The notes: generated by a model not told the origin, from the sequence alone. A stretch of 64,000 nt of DNA from Lumbricus rubellus (GCA_945859605.1 OX243822.1:7652856-7716855); one strand, 5' to 3'; shown: positions 18,250 through 28,849, counted from the stretch's first letter. A program made the numbers and translations.

Positions 18250-19144
18250 CGAATTGCATAAACCTATAGTCAGGAAGTTCAGGAAGCGAGTTGTTTATGT
18301 TCAGGGAGTGGACAGAATTTGGGCGGGTGACTTGATTGACATGCAGGCTTATGCTAAATTTAATTCTGGGGTGAAATATTTGTTAAGTGTTATTGATATA
18401 TTTTCCAAGTATGCATTTATTCAGCCGTTAAAAGATAAGCGCGGAGAATCTGTGGCAGATGCTTTCGTTAAAATATTTAATACGAGCAAAAGAAGGGGTG
18501 AAAAACTTTGGGTCGATAAGGGAACAGAATTCTATAATAAACAGGTAAAATCATTAGGTATGCAGTTGTACTCAACTGAGAATGAAGAGAAATCTTGTAT
18601 CGTAGAAAGATTTAATAGAACAGTAAAAGAGAAGATGTTTAAATATTTTACAGCAAACTCAACTCAGAGATATATCGATGTTTTAGATAATATGGTTAAT
18701 TTATACAACAACACAAGACATTCTTCCATTAAAATGACTCCTGTTAAAGCGAGTATCAAAGCAAACGAATGGGTTGTGTGGATGAATCTGTATGGTGATG
18801 CTGTACCTGAAACTGTTAAACCTAAATTTTCGGTAGGAGATAAAGTAAGAATTTCTAAGAAGAAAAAGACATTTGAGAAAGGCTACACAAATCGTTGGAC
18901 ACAAGAAATTTTTACTATAACACAAATCCAATACACAGACCCTATAACCTATAAAATATCTGACTATCATGGAGAAGAAATAAAAGGGACATTTTATGAA
19001 GCTGAACTGCAATCGACAACGCAAGATACATTTAAAATAGAAAAGATTATAAGAAAAAGAGGAAATCGGACTTTGGTGAAATGGTTAGGCTATGATGATT
19101 CATTCAATTCATGGATTGATAATAAAAACTTGATGTCATTGTGA
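18215..19144 (+). CDS. INT: Retroviral-type integrase with chromodomain
   Basis: The frame is open from just after a TGA at 18212-18214 to the stop at 19144. Catalytic core: Asp in WAGDLIDM, Asp in LWVDKGTEF and Glu in CIVERFNRT. The second Asp and Glu are separated by 29 residues, fewer than in the classical DD35E spacing. The C-terminus (FKIEKIIRKRGNRTLVKWLGYDDSFNSW) is a chromodomain, which may steer insertion to chromatin marks. No ATG lies in this frame before the core. Conserved-looking residues WTDQLADELHKP already precede the TTG at 18254, so a normal start is missing. The A7 run at 18214-18220 is where a one-base slip would link it to the upstream frame. Confidence 0.92.
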   Translation, partial: KKALRWTDQLADELHKPIVRKFRKRVVYVQGVDRIWAGDLIDMQAYAKFNSGVKYLLSVIDIFSKYAFIQPLKDKRGESVADAFVKIFNTSKRRGEKLWVDKGTEFYNKQVKSLGMQLYSTENEEKSCIVERFNRTVKEKMFKYFTANSTQRYIDVLDNMVNLYNNTRHSSIKMTPVKASIKANEWVVWMNLYGDAVPETVKPKFSVGDKVRISKKKKTFEKGYTNRWTQEIFTITQIQYTDPITYKISDYHGEEIKGTFYEAELQSTTQDTFKIEKIIRKRGNRTLVKWLGYDDSFNSWIDNKNLMSL

Positions 19145-19925
19145 ATTTAACTGATTTATAGCTTCTACAGCGTCATGCCCCAACTTATTAATTATACTAC
19201 TACTCAACGATTTTCTCTTCAGAACGCAGCGATGGGCTACCTGCCTATCAGATTTGGCTAAAGAATTCGACGATAGTCTATTTGAGTCTGTAGGTAGGAA
19301 CCCGTATCCCTCTAATAATTAGACAAAATATTAGCCTATTAGACAAAAATTATAAGTCTGCTTGCTTACATGACGGGGGATAGTTTTTAACGGAGAAATG
19401 TCTATTGATCGCCAGCGATATGCTTGACTAAGTGCGAAGGTATAGAACTGGTTTGTGTTGTAGCCTATCTATATAGGCCTAAGCCTAGGGGCGTTGCCAA
19501 GTTTTTGCAAACGTCGTGTGCTTGTTGATTTTGTTTCTCGGCTAAAACTCCAGTTGTTTTACTTAAGTTTAGTTAAGTATTCTTGTAAGCTTATTCGTTT
19601 CGCTGCTGTTGTGGTCATTTCCGAAGACTCTGCACTATGCATGAAAAATCGTAGGATAGGCCTACAGGTTGTATGTTAAACGAGAATTATATATTTCGGA
19701 ATTAAGTCTCCATGATTACGATCGTTTTTCGAAGCTATAGCCTATTATTTTATATAGATGAAACACATTGCTCTTGCATATAGGCCTACGTATAGCTACT
19801 GTAACAGACGACTGATTGATTTTGAACCGATCTCGTGGTCGTTGTGGTTTATTTTGAGCTCCCCTACACGGGAATTAATTATGCTAATCGTTGCTTGACA
19901 TGTACCGTAGAGAAATCTTCCATTC
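19145..19925. other. Right Polinton flank, nothing recognised
   Basis: I see no reading frame with coding character. I compared this stretch with 5490-5625 in inverse orientation and found only a 10-bp match (GAGAAAATCG, 5580-5589 against about 19207-19217 inverted), too little for a terminal inverted repeat. Confidence 0.5.
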
Positions 19926-20246
19926 TGTGCGTGTATTTGTGTCTGTGTGTGTCTGTCTATGTGTATGTGTGTCTGTGTACTGAGACCTATTGCATATAAT
20001 AATTATCATACTGTAGCCTAAATAGCCTGCATAAGTGTTTGCATGTCGTCTGCACAGAACTTTAGACCTATTCGCCACGCGGCGCTACCGTACGGTAGCA
20101 GCAAGCTAACGAACAGTGAACACTAATAACTATGATTATTATAGGTCTAGTTACTGTTGCTGTTTCGTGCTGCGTCTGTCTATATGTCTGTGTCTCTATC
20201 TGTGTGTCTCTCTATCTATGTGTCTGTGTGTCTCTCTATCTGTGTG

Positions 20247-20328
<82 letters not shown>

Positions 20329-20337
20329 TGTGTGTGT
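19926..20337. repeat. GT-rich microsatellites, including pure (TG)n at ~20250-20325
   Basis: Interrupted TG/TCTG repeats occur at 19930-19985 and a long TG tract at 20164-20337. Reading frames of alternating Cys/Val or His/Thr here are artefacts. Confidence 0.95.
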
Positions 20338-20890
20338 GGCTGATGACTACTGGCAAACAGCGATTTTCTTTTGCGTCTTAACAACCTTGACCCCTGAAGT
20401 TGTACCTCTCGTACAATGGTGACAAGATTTGTTTGCGGAGACGAAAACGGAAGTTGGGGGGACGACTTCAGGGGTGAAGGACGAATTTTGTTCAAATTGC
20501 ATTGGGTATAATAAGATTTAGTCACATTCTGTCACGTATAATAGGATTTATCGTATTGTGCCCCGTGCGAAGTGTCAACGATGTTATGGCTCGAATGCTC
20601 TTGGTAGTGGGCGTGTGGGTGTGTGTGCTGCTGCTACTGGCTGCTGCGGCTGTATCTACCCACACCTGCTGTCCGTTTATCACATGATCTGTGATGATGC
20701 AATGCGGAATATTCTAGAATCTTCAGCAACTGGCTATAAATACCTGAACACCGACCACCATTTTGTACTCGTTTCATTTTTCATCATTTTGAATGAGCGA
20801 TATGTCAGTTGAGATGAATAACCTTAGCTTATCCTTTAGCACCATTTAAACTTAATTTATCTTCAATATCAGGCTTCTTAAAAAATAGCT
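20338..20890. other. Gene-free stretch, nothing recognised
   Basis: Mixed sequence with no convincing exon, repeat family or RNA gene. Confidence 0.45.
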
Positions 20891-20949
20891 AAGTAATTAA
20901 TTATGCATCAGGAAAAATAATAAAATACCCCAAAGGAGAAGAGGAGGAA

Positions 20950-21415
20950 TCAGGAAGGAAATAATAAAAGACTACTAACCACGGTACTACCGAGCTATCC
21001 ACTGCACTACCGAGCACCCCCCTCAGGAAATAATAAAAGACATCCAAAGGGCAGTGGCCAATCCTCTCCCTCACCGTCTCATCATCCACTGACCGTGTAC
21101 TCATCATAGCTGAGTCGGCTAGAGGAACAGAAATCTCGTTACAAATTTCTGCCCCGGCGGAGAATTGAACCCTCGACCTCTTGGTCGACAGTCCAGCGCG
21201 CTATCCACTGTACTACCGAGCACCCCCCTCAGGAAATAATAAAAGACATCCAGAAGCGAAGATTAACTACTACTATCGGAGTTTCACGCCGAAGCGCTGA
21301 GCAATTGTAAATGAAGGACTTGCCCAAGGTCCTTACGCGGCGAGGTGGATTCGAACCTCGGACCTTCCGGCTCCAAGGCAACGACGCCACCACTAGACCA
21401 CCGCGCCCCACAAAG
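20950..21415 (-). mobile_element. SINE-B tandem plus SINE-A, minus strand
   Basis: Read on the minus strand: SINE-A head from 21415 (GGTTCGAATCCACC box B) to about 21276, linker AGTAGTAGTTAATCTTCGCT, a full SINE-B to about 21010, and the beginning of a second SINE-B. The linker plus SINE-B is an inverted copy of 5235-5490, about 15.5 kb away on the other side of the Polinton. Confidence 0.75.
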
Positions 21416-21420
21416 GCTAG

Positions 21421-22222
21421 AAATAAAGTGGATGGATGAAAAGATATCTTCGTTCAATCAAACATGGATTGATTAGACCTACTTGAAGCATTTCGTGATT
21501 AAATCATGAAAATAATTCTTGATGAAATAGTAACTGGATTGATGAAAACAATTCTTGATGAAATAAAAGTTGGATTTATAGAAAGAATTTTGACTAAGCA
21601 ATAACATTATTAATAATAAGACCATACACCCTGCCTTAAATGACATCCACTCCTTTACTGGCAAAGTTGTTGTATTGGTCTGCCCTTTGTCTACTCGCTG
21701 CTTGAAATAGTTTTCTTTAAACTCTTTTCCCCGGTGTTTATGTACCGAGCTCGCCTCTGAATATAGCCTAGGCCTAGTTCATACGGTGAGGAGCGCTCTA
21801 AAAATGTCCAGATAAGAGAAGATATTTATTATTCATAATTATTGTCTTTAATTTTTCCCTTATTTTGCGGTGATCCATTCATAACATAAAATCATTGTAT
21901 TTATTATTATTATTATTATTGTGATTCCGCCTAAACACGACGCTTAGCACCGTCTCTCTTTAAATAAGCGAGATGACGCCAACAGCAATGTCGCCGTGAT
22001 AATAACCGTGAAAGAGCGTCTTGCGGTAATAATTACCACATCGAATGTTAAAATAGCCGTATCTCGGTTATTAAAGTGAATTGTGAGTTGAAAACAATCG
22101 CGTTAACCTACAAATTCGCAAGAGAATGTTTTGCAAATTGTTTAAAAAAGAATATTCAAACAGACGGGCAAACTTTCAGACATATTTTGGTATAGATAAA
22201 TATGATGCAACTGTATCAAATC
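21421..22222. other. Gene-free stretch with (TTA)n
   Basis: Contains a short (TTA)n run at 21898-21922 and a small GATGAAATA direct repeat at 21515-21570. No gene was recognised. Confidence 0.45.
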
Positions 22223-22425
22223 GCGCGTTGAAATAAAGTCTCCACGGGGGAGACTTTGTTTCGGCAGGGGATGAAATATTCTCTCCCCCCGGAGACTTTA
22301 TTTCGAAATAAAGTCTCCGGGGGGCGAATCTATTCCGAAACAGATCCTCCGGGGGGAGAATCTGTTTCGAAATAGAGTCTCCGGGGGGAGACTTTTAGGG
22401 GGGAGACTCTGTCGCGCGACACCGG
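22223..22425. repeat. GTCTCC/GGAGAC palindromic repeat cluster, copy 2
   Basis: Six to seven units with GGAGACTTTATTTCG and its inverse, for example TTTCGAAATAAAGTCTCCGG, form nested hairpins. The right end CGCGCGACACCGG is the inverse of the CCGGTGTC start of the cluster at 2655. Confidence 0.7.
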
Positions 22426-22454
22426 CCTTGGCTATATTGTGTTTCCATTTTTAC

Positions 22455-22700
22455 AGACATAGGGTTCGGATTGGGAGGTTGGAGCAAGTCCACTGGGTTG
22501 CGGTGCGACTTATTGGCGGGCTCGCCAAGTACGACAGCATATAACAGAATATGCGTGAGGTCTTGCACTGGCTTCCTTTACCGCAGCGCAAATCTTTCCG
22601 GATTGCAAAGTTGGTGTGCCGTTGCTTATCAGGCTGGGCATTTTCTTATATAAGTGAACTTTGCACTTTCCACATGCACTTCGCTCTGCTGCCCATAGGG
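22455..22700 (+). pseudogene. LINE reverse transcriptase fragment (CR1/L2-like)
   Basis: One frame reads RIGRLEQVHWVAVRLIGGLA, then after an in-frame stop VLHWLPLPQRKSFRIAKLVC and LSGWAFSYISEL. The QxxAxRLIxG and LHWLPxxxRxxFKI motifs are typical of the region just after the palm/thumb in non-LTR reverse transcriptases. The internal stop (TAA near 22542) and missing catalytic domain mark it as a dead relic. Confidence 0.7.
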
Positions 22701-23266
22701 ACATGATAGTCTCTTGACTCCCTTTCACCCTCTCTTCGGCAACTGTAATAAAGATAATCTATTTGTACCAATTGCTGCAAAATGGCTGTCCTCGGGAACT
22801 GATGATGACGATGACGATGATGATGCGATGGTACGCCTGGCAAACTATGCATGCATACATGATGTCAGACAATAGGAGCTGGCGGCAATTAACCCTCTTT
22901 TAGACAATGCAACTTTTCCACGAATCAAGGCAACCAATTCCAACCAATATTCAACCCTGCAAGAACAGCAACAGCTGTCACCCTGCATACCATTCGCGTT
23001 TCTCTTTCCCTCTGCTCTTTTCCGCACGTTGTCTCATTCCATTTTCGTTTTCCATTGAAAAGGAAAATGGTGACCACACGGATATCATATATTCTAAGAC
23101 GTCTGCTCTGTTCGTACTGTGGCAGTGCCAGTCCCAAGCCCAGATGAAGGAGGAGGGCGACAATCGCGACGCCAATTGTCTTTGTTATCACATAGCAGCG
23201 TTGTTCAGCGGAACCAACTACAAAATAGGTTAGGCCCTCAGCCGCCCGGGCCCCCGGGCCCCGCAG

Positions 23267-23337
23267 CCCTGAAAAGGCAAAACACAGTAACTATGACTCT
23301 TATAGTAAGGGAGTTACTGTGTTTTGCGTTTTCAGGG
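23267..23337. repeat. Perfectly structured 26-bp inverted repeat hairpin
   Basis: The arms CCCTGAAAAGGCAAAACACA... and its inverse flank a 19-bp loop, with one mismatch between arms. It may be a minimal MITE consisting almost only of terminal repeats. Confidence 0.8.
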
Positions 23338-23848
23338 CAAATAACTGCCTGCAGAGAGAAGATGAGACGGCCAGGAAAAATTCACTAACATAACCGAGAC
23401 CGAGACAAATAAAGTCGTTAACACATTATCGCTAGTATTAATTATACCCAGTGGTTAAAATGCTCAACCCGGAACTACAGATCTTGACATGATTATTCAA
23501 AACTTAAGTATAAATGGCCAATGTCTATAACCGATAATATTCGACATTTTCAATTCTGTTAAACATGCATAAGATGTGTTGAATATAGGCTAATTATAAG
23601 GTGCAAGTGGTCGATTTATGTTAAAAAAAACCCATCTGATTGTGGCTTATAATCGCAATCTCCGAATTTCTAAAGCGCCACTCGAAGCCAAGCACAGGCA
23701 CCAGCTTATTCACGAGGGCTGTGCTGTTGGATGACGGGCCTAGTCTTTTGGGTGGCGGATCTCATAGTCCAGGTGGCGAACATCAATCCAAAATTGACAG
23801 ATTTAAAATCCAACATAATACGTGTGCCACTGTGCCTTGCAGTGTATT
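23338..23848. other. Gene-free stretch, nothing recognised
   Basis: No exon, RNA gene or clear repeat seen. Confidence 0.4.
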
Positions 23849-24275
23849 GTACACTGTGTCCGGAAAATTCCAAGGCTCTAATATATGAATGAAAAAACTA
23901 TAGTAGATAATAATCAATTAAAAAAATTTAAAACCTTTTTGATCCGTACATAATTACAAACAAAATTCTTTGTAATTTATTAGTAATGCAGGAGAAAGTA
24001 TACAAGACAAAGGTCAGAAACATCGAAGAACTCCGCGAGCGAATTGTTAATGCTTGGGATGAACTTGATCAACTGGTCGTCGATGCTGCTGTTAGTCAGT
24101 GGCGTGTACGTCTCGAAGCATGCGTGGAAGCCAATGGCGGACATTTCGAACACAAATTATAGTTCCATAATATTTCAGATTAAACTGTTTCTGGAGTTTT
24201 AAAAATCTATTAATGTTTACTAATTATTTTTATATTTACCGTAAAGCCTTGAAATTTTTCCGGACACAGTGTACA
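23849..24275 (+). mobile_element. Deleted mariner/Tc1-type element with transposase 3' remnant
   Basis: The ends TGTACACTGTGTCCGGAAA and the inverted copy ending TTTCCGGACACAGTGTACA mark the element. Between them, 23988-24161 encodes about 57 residues that look like the C-terminus of an IS630-Tc1-mariner transposase (EELRERIVNAWDELDQL, then VSQWRVRLEACVEANGGHF) and ends at a natural stop. The catalytic domain is deleted, so it is non-autonomous. Confidence 0.8.
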
Positions 24276-24278
24276 TGT

Positions 24279-24510
24279 AACTGACCATTTATAAAGCGCT
24301 TCTCTCTGCAAAAGTCTTTCTCCCAGCGCGATCGACTCCGAGAGAAACGGCAGAATTTGAGGTGAGAGAAATGAGGATCGAAGGACTACCTGAGGGACAC
24401 GTGGGGCGAACTGATGGTGGAAGTCCAATCCATAGAGAGCGAAAGGGACCAATGCAGTCAAATGATCTGTTTTGAGCCTTGGTGGTCCTGACGCGGGAAA
24501 CAAACGCGTC
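24279..24510. repeat. Unclassified interspersed repeat, copy 1
   Basis: It shares an ordered series of segments with 55763-55985: CTGACCATTTATAA, GCGCTCCCAG-like, GCGAACTGATGG, AGTCC/AGCCCAATCCATAG, GGGACCAATGCAG and AAATGATCTG. The layout suggests a SINE or a related element. It ends near a GCGGG(A/T) tract. Confidence 0.6.
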
Positions 24511-24869
24511 AATCCGACCAGAGGATCTAAGAGGGTCGACGTAGCGAACTGGAAGATAGGGGACGAAACATGCAATCACAAATAGAAACTATACTTCGAA
24601 GCTAGACACAATTTAGACTTAGGAACGACTTCGAATCGCAATCGCATCATAATCGCAGACTCTGAATTTTCACAGCACCCACAAAAGCTAAGTCACGGGA
24701 ACCAGCTTATTCACCGGCGCTCAATCAAAACAAAGTCGATAGGCAGAGGCTTAAGATCCGGAGAGTCAGGCGAAGATTTAGACACAGACGGCTAGGGTGG
24801 ATGATGTTTAGAGTTGAAACGGCGTTGGAGGTAGGGGAAGTGAAAGAATCGGAATAGGATCTGCGAAAA

Positions 24870-25069
24870 CAGGGCTGTTTTAAAGGAATTTTTAGAACTG
24901 CACAACACCTTCTTTCCTTTCCCATCCTCCATGGTAAATTACTTCCAATTGGAGGACAATGGCCGTTTTTGGCTAGTTTGAACTGTACAGAAGTGCTTCT
25001 ACAACTGCACAAATTCATTTAGAGCTGCGCATTTTTGGAGGCCTACAGCTGCACGCTAAAAAATCCCTG
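24870..25069. mobile_element. hAT-type MITE of the CAGGGCT family, inverse orientation
   Basis: The ends CAGGGCTGTTTTA and TAAAAAATCCCTG are inverted. The flanks TGCGAAAA and TGAGAAAA match at 7 of 8 bases. The inner sequence is the inverse of the copies at 158-679, 2464-2655 and 41702-41880. Confidence 0.7.
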
Positions 25070-26375
25070 TGAGAAAAAGCAATGTTTTGAGTTTCGAGTG
25101 AAAGGTCTGTGGGGAACTAGCAAGAGGTGGAGTTAAAGTTGAAAGCATGGATAGGCTATCCTTCAATCCAAAGAGTATCATACGTGACATTGTAAACATC
25201 ATGCATGGCATACCGTTTTAACCTCCAGAAGTTATGCTTTTTAATTGTGAATACCTCAAAATGTCGCGGCACACATTTCCAATGGGCATATCTTATTTTG
25301 TTCAAGAGCCTACCGCCAGTAGGTCCAAAATGAATAGGATCGAGCCAATGGATCTAGTCGCTCTTATGCGGCCCCTAGCCAGAGCCGATGAGATAGGCTT
25401 ACATTTCGAGACCGTGCACATGGAGCATTCACGGGCCGGGCCCCTAAACTAACCTAATGTGCGACGAGAAAAATGCTTACACATCACAAACTTTGCACGT
25501 AGTCCTAGACTAATTATGAGGCTTAATACCAGACAGGCGGTGTGTAATCTAGACATTTCTCCCTTCAGAAATCTTGAGCTGTTTTTCACATTGTAAATAC
25601 GTAGCCTATGTACCACTCCCCACAAAAAACGCTACATAAGGCATTCCCCACCCCCCAAAAAATTAGGTATATGTCAAATTTGCGTGCTATAGAATGATTC
25701 TAATCGCAGCATCTATAATATGGACTAAAACAAGGTAGGCCTAATCAGATATAAAAGCTGCAAATTTAGAAATGGAATTGGTAAAGTATAGCAAATTTTT
25801 TCAACTGGAATGTCAAACTTCCCGGGCCCCTGGGTATTTGTCCTCCCTCTTGGCGAACCTGTCCTTTAAACACTGGAACCTTAAATGCTGTGTAGCCCGT
25901 TCAAACGGGCACTGGACCAGTGGTGGTGAAATATATCACCCGATCAAATCGCTGAAAAATTAACTGCCGCCTGTAGAGTCCATAACGAAATAATTATTTA
26001 TGCCATTTACATTTTCATCATACGAGAGTAGCCTAGAGTCTTTAACTCTTCCGCCTTATTACGCTACTCCTCACGACTATTCGACTACATTTCTGTATAT
26101 ACTCTTAAACCAAATCAAAACTTTATGCAAAGTCAAAGCTAGAGATATTGTAATAATTATAACAAGATGTCCTACCTGCGAAGTATAATATACTTAAATT
26201 TAAATGCTTTTCGTTTTGAATGCGCAGGCACTCTCCGCCCGTCCACCGCCGTTCCAACTGCAGACGCAAATTATTATTATTGCACTGGTCATGAAAATTC
26301 CCCCGACTACATGGACTGGTTCGAGAGACTCGAGACAATCACATTGGGTAGAATTACGCCAAGTCAGGAACTGCG
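25070..26375. other. Gene-free stretch, nothing recognised
   Basis: No convincing coding frame. A fragment near 25536-25600 (TAATCTAGAC...AAATCTTGAGCTGTT) resembles 30280-30360, so it is probably part of an interspersed repeat. Confidence 0.4.
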
Positions 26376-26455
26376 ATGATGCTGATGATGATGGTGATGA
26401 TGGTGATGGTGATGATGCTGATGCTGCTGATGCTGGTGTTGGTGATATAGCGATG
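26376..26455 (+). repeat. GATGATGGT-type microsatellite
   Basis: Interrupted trinucleotide GAT repeat with GCT and GGT variants. Confidence 0.9.
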
Positions 26456-26699
26456 GCGATGAAGTTCATGATGCCGATAATAATCACGTGCGTCAGTAAT
26501 TATCACATGCAAATGCAAAAAAGATATATTCACTAATAGCATATACACTCACATATCTGAATACATAATGCATAATTTATATATTATATACTTTATATAG
26601 GCTATGCGTACATAGCTAAAAATTCAATGCCCGGGACCAAAATTAAAGACTATAGGCTATAGGTCTATGAGCCGATTTGCAGAAGGCGAAAGGGAAAAC

Positions 26700-26745
26700 A
26701 CACTATAGTGTGGTTATATATATATTGTATGCTATATATAGGCCC

Positions 26746-26776
<31 letters not shown>

Positions 26777-27170
26777 TTATTTATTTATATATTCCTCATG
26801 ATCAGCTGTCCCACATTCGAAGCCATAATTGCTTGGTGTCATAATTATTGGCACGACTTCTTAACCTTATCGCTATTTTAAAGCCACTGTAGGCTACATT
26901 AATTATATAATAATTATTAGCTGTATACCCATAATTATTTATACATATAGGCCTATGCGTGTGTGTTTGTGTATGTATGTGTATGTATGTGTGTGTGTTT
27001 GTGTATGTGTGCGTTTGGTTTAGGCATAGGTGCTACGCAGGGCGGTGAATTTGAATGAACACACATACATGGGTTATATATGCTACATGTATATAATGGT
27101 ATATAGATCTGCCATAATTATGTATGTGTATATATATACCATAATTATGTATATGTATATATACCATAAT

Positions 27171-27215
<45 letters not shown>
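26700..27215. repeat. AT-rich microsatellites and GTAT repeats
   Basis: (TA)n at 26715-26775, TGTGTGTATGTATG at 26957-27012, and (AT)n at 27174-27215 preceded by three copies of TATACCATAATTATGTATAT-like sequence. No gene. Confidence 0.9.
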
Positions 27216-27218
<3 letters not shown>

Positions 27219-27879
27219 ATGATACCCGGCAGTTGCCTCAACTTGCCTGCAGTATAATATGCACGTTCATTTGGGTGCAAGCGTTCGAACTGCATGCTGC
27301 ATGCTCCGTGTTCATAGCAGGGTCATGTGTCGCAAACGCACTGTACACATATTATTTTCATATAGGCCCTAGCCTACTATTTATTTAAAATATTACATTT
27401 AAATATGAAATTTATATAACGCACCTTCAAGATAGCTATGCTCAGTGTCGCTGCGGACCAAAGCCCGGTGAAAAAAGAAGGTCTTTTTAAGAGTATTTAA
27501 TTGAAAGAGCAAAGGAGGTGTCTCGGTAAAGAGCGCAGGTCAGAGGAAAGACTGTGTTCCAAAGTGAAGGACCCATGATCAAGAAAGCCCGACGCTGTCT
27601 ATTATATAGTCTATAGTGGCAAAGTGAGCATGAGAAACCATAATGGTCACATTATGGTCAGAAGACAATTTAGCAGAGATGGGCGAACATGGCAGAGCAG
27701 GATCGATACTATGGTAAATCAAACAACCGCCGTGGTGAACAGATTATCTGTGCAGAGCATAGTGTATGCCCAGATATTTCAACGATTAAAATTTCTGTAT
27801 CCGCCCCTGGCCTAGGCCTATATAATATATAACCAACCGGCTACCGTGTTGCCTAGCCGCATAGCTGACGATATGAACG
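27216..27879. other. Gene-free stretch, nothing recognised
   Basis: No exon, RNA gene or known repeat apparent. Confidence 0.4.
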
Positions 27880-27887
27880 GTGATAAG

Positions 27888-28117
27888 CATAGGCGTACGA
27901 GGCGGGGTGCAGGGGACAATTTCCCACCCCACTTTCGGGCAAGTCTGGTTGGTTTTTCGGGCAAAGACAGACGAATGACCAAAAAAGGTCATCAACTTTC
28001 GGGCAAGTCCGGTTTTTCGGGCAAAGACAGACCGAATGACTAAAAAAACGATATATTTTTCGGGCAGAAGTTCAATCTTTGCCCCCCCCCACTGCTGAAA
28101 TCTCCCGTACGCCTATG
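27888..28117. mobile_element. hAT MITE, CATAGGCGTA family, copy 1 (230 bp)
   Basis: The ends CATAGGCGTACG and CGTACGCCTATG are perfect inverted repeats. The target duplication GTGATAAG is exact (27880-27887 and 28118-28125). The interior repeats TTTCGGGCAA. A 358-bp relative lies at 60495-60852. Confidence 0.9.
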
Positions 28118-28300
28118 GTGATAAGGAGGCTGATGCCCTTTCGCTTATGATACTCTCCAATCCCGGAAGAGTCGACTGAATAATAAATTATAATACGGCA
28201 ATCAGAAGGAAGTGATGACTGAATAGAGACGGACAGAACGCAGACCACCCTTAATCATGCCACCGTCTGTCCACGGATTCATCCATTATAACAATAAATT

Positions 28301-28520
28301 TGTGGGGCGCGGTGGTGTAGTGGTGGCGTCGTTGCCTTGGAGCCGGAGGATTCGAGGTTCGAATCCACCTCACGTACCGCGTAAGGAAGTCCTTCACTCG
28401 CAATTGCTCAGCGCTTCGGCGTGAAACTCCAATGCAGTGACTGCTCTGCATTCGGGAGTGCCTCTGAGTAGAGAGATCTTGAAGGGGCGCTATAACAAGT
28501 GCACATACAAACAAACACGC
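28301..28520 (+). mobile_element. tRNA-derived SINE (SINE-A), full-length reference copy
   Basis: It starts TGTGGGGCGCGGTGG with box A-like TGGTGTAGTGG and an exact box B GGTTCGAATCC. A body with GCGCTTCGGCGTGAAACTCC follows, and the tail is GCGCTATAACAAGTGCACA. The head derives from a tRNA gene but has no proper cloverleaf. Other copies or fragments: 3357-3535, 5163-5236, 21276-21415, 42428-42625, 57057-57190 and 58346-58571. Confidence 0.88.
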
Positions 28521-28655
28521 GGACAGCATTATTATTGGCCTATAGTACAGACTTAACATAATTATGCCACTATACACTTACCTCAGTAGCTTCTTTAAGC
28601 GCATGTTCTTGGCTCATAGCTAGTGAACTTCGTGCAAACTGCAAATAAATCCCCC

Positions 28656-28849
28656 CATGGGCGTATTTGGGATGGGGGAAGGGGGCTCACGGGTTCAACT
28701 CCTAGTCTCCTACCCCAGATGAATAATTCCCAATTTAGAAAAGTTAATTCTGTGTATTTTTGCGACCATTTAGCCTATATTAGCGAGTGGACCTCCTTCC
28801 CCCCCCCCGTGAAATGGAAACCCCGAAATTTCCCAAGACTACGCCCCTG
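28656..28849. mobile_element. Probable MITE with CATGGGCGTA/TACGCCCCTG ends
   Basis: The ends CATGGGCGTATTTGGGA and TCCCAAGACTACGCCCCTG are imperfect inverted repeats. No clear target duplication was seen. The interior, with CCCCGAAATTTC and C-runs, resembles parts of 46200-46590. Confidence 0.45.

Larger units (their letters stand above)
5491..19145. mobile_element. Polinton/Maverick virus-like DNA element
   Basis: The gene set is diagnostic: family B protein-primed DNA polymerase, retroviral-type integrase with chromodomain, adenovirus-type protease, FtsK/HerA-type packaging ATPase, double-jelly-roll major capsid protein and penton-like minor capsid protein, plus phospholipase A2 and two fibre-like genes. 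Eleven to twelve genes run on the minus strand, and two at the right end run on the plus strand. Gaps are very short and AT-rich. Outer limits are approximate because no terminal inverted repeat or 6-bp target duplication was found by eye. The left limit is where SINE-B ends, and the right limit is the integrase stop. All frames being open suggests a young insertion or purifying selection. Confidence 0.95.

Noticed and set aside
19207..19217. GATTTTCTC match to 5580-5589 as a remnant of Polinton TIRs
   Set aside because: Only 10 bp match and the similarity does not extend on either side.
5235..21275. The inverted SINE-B composites as the Polinton terminal inverted repeats
   Set aside because: The repeat is a tRNA-derived SINE with its own tail, related fragments occur elsewhere (21,000 region tandem, near 50,400), and the distance to the integrase (about 1.9 kb) is too large for a TIR.
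26204..26536. 110-codon frame with Asp/Ala-rich centre
   Set aside because: The centre is a GAT microsatellite and the remainder has no similarity pattern.
28301..28380. tRNA gene candidates at 28301, 58346, 5293 and 21415
   Set aside because: Boxes A and B are present, but arms do not fold into an acceptor stem, copies are dispersed with a common non-tRNA tail, and they fit tRNA-derived SINEs.
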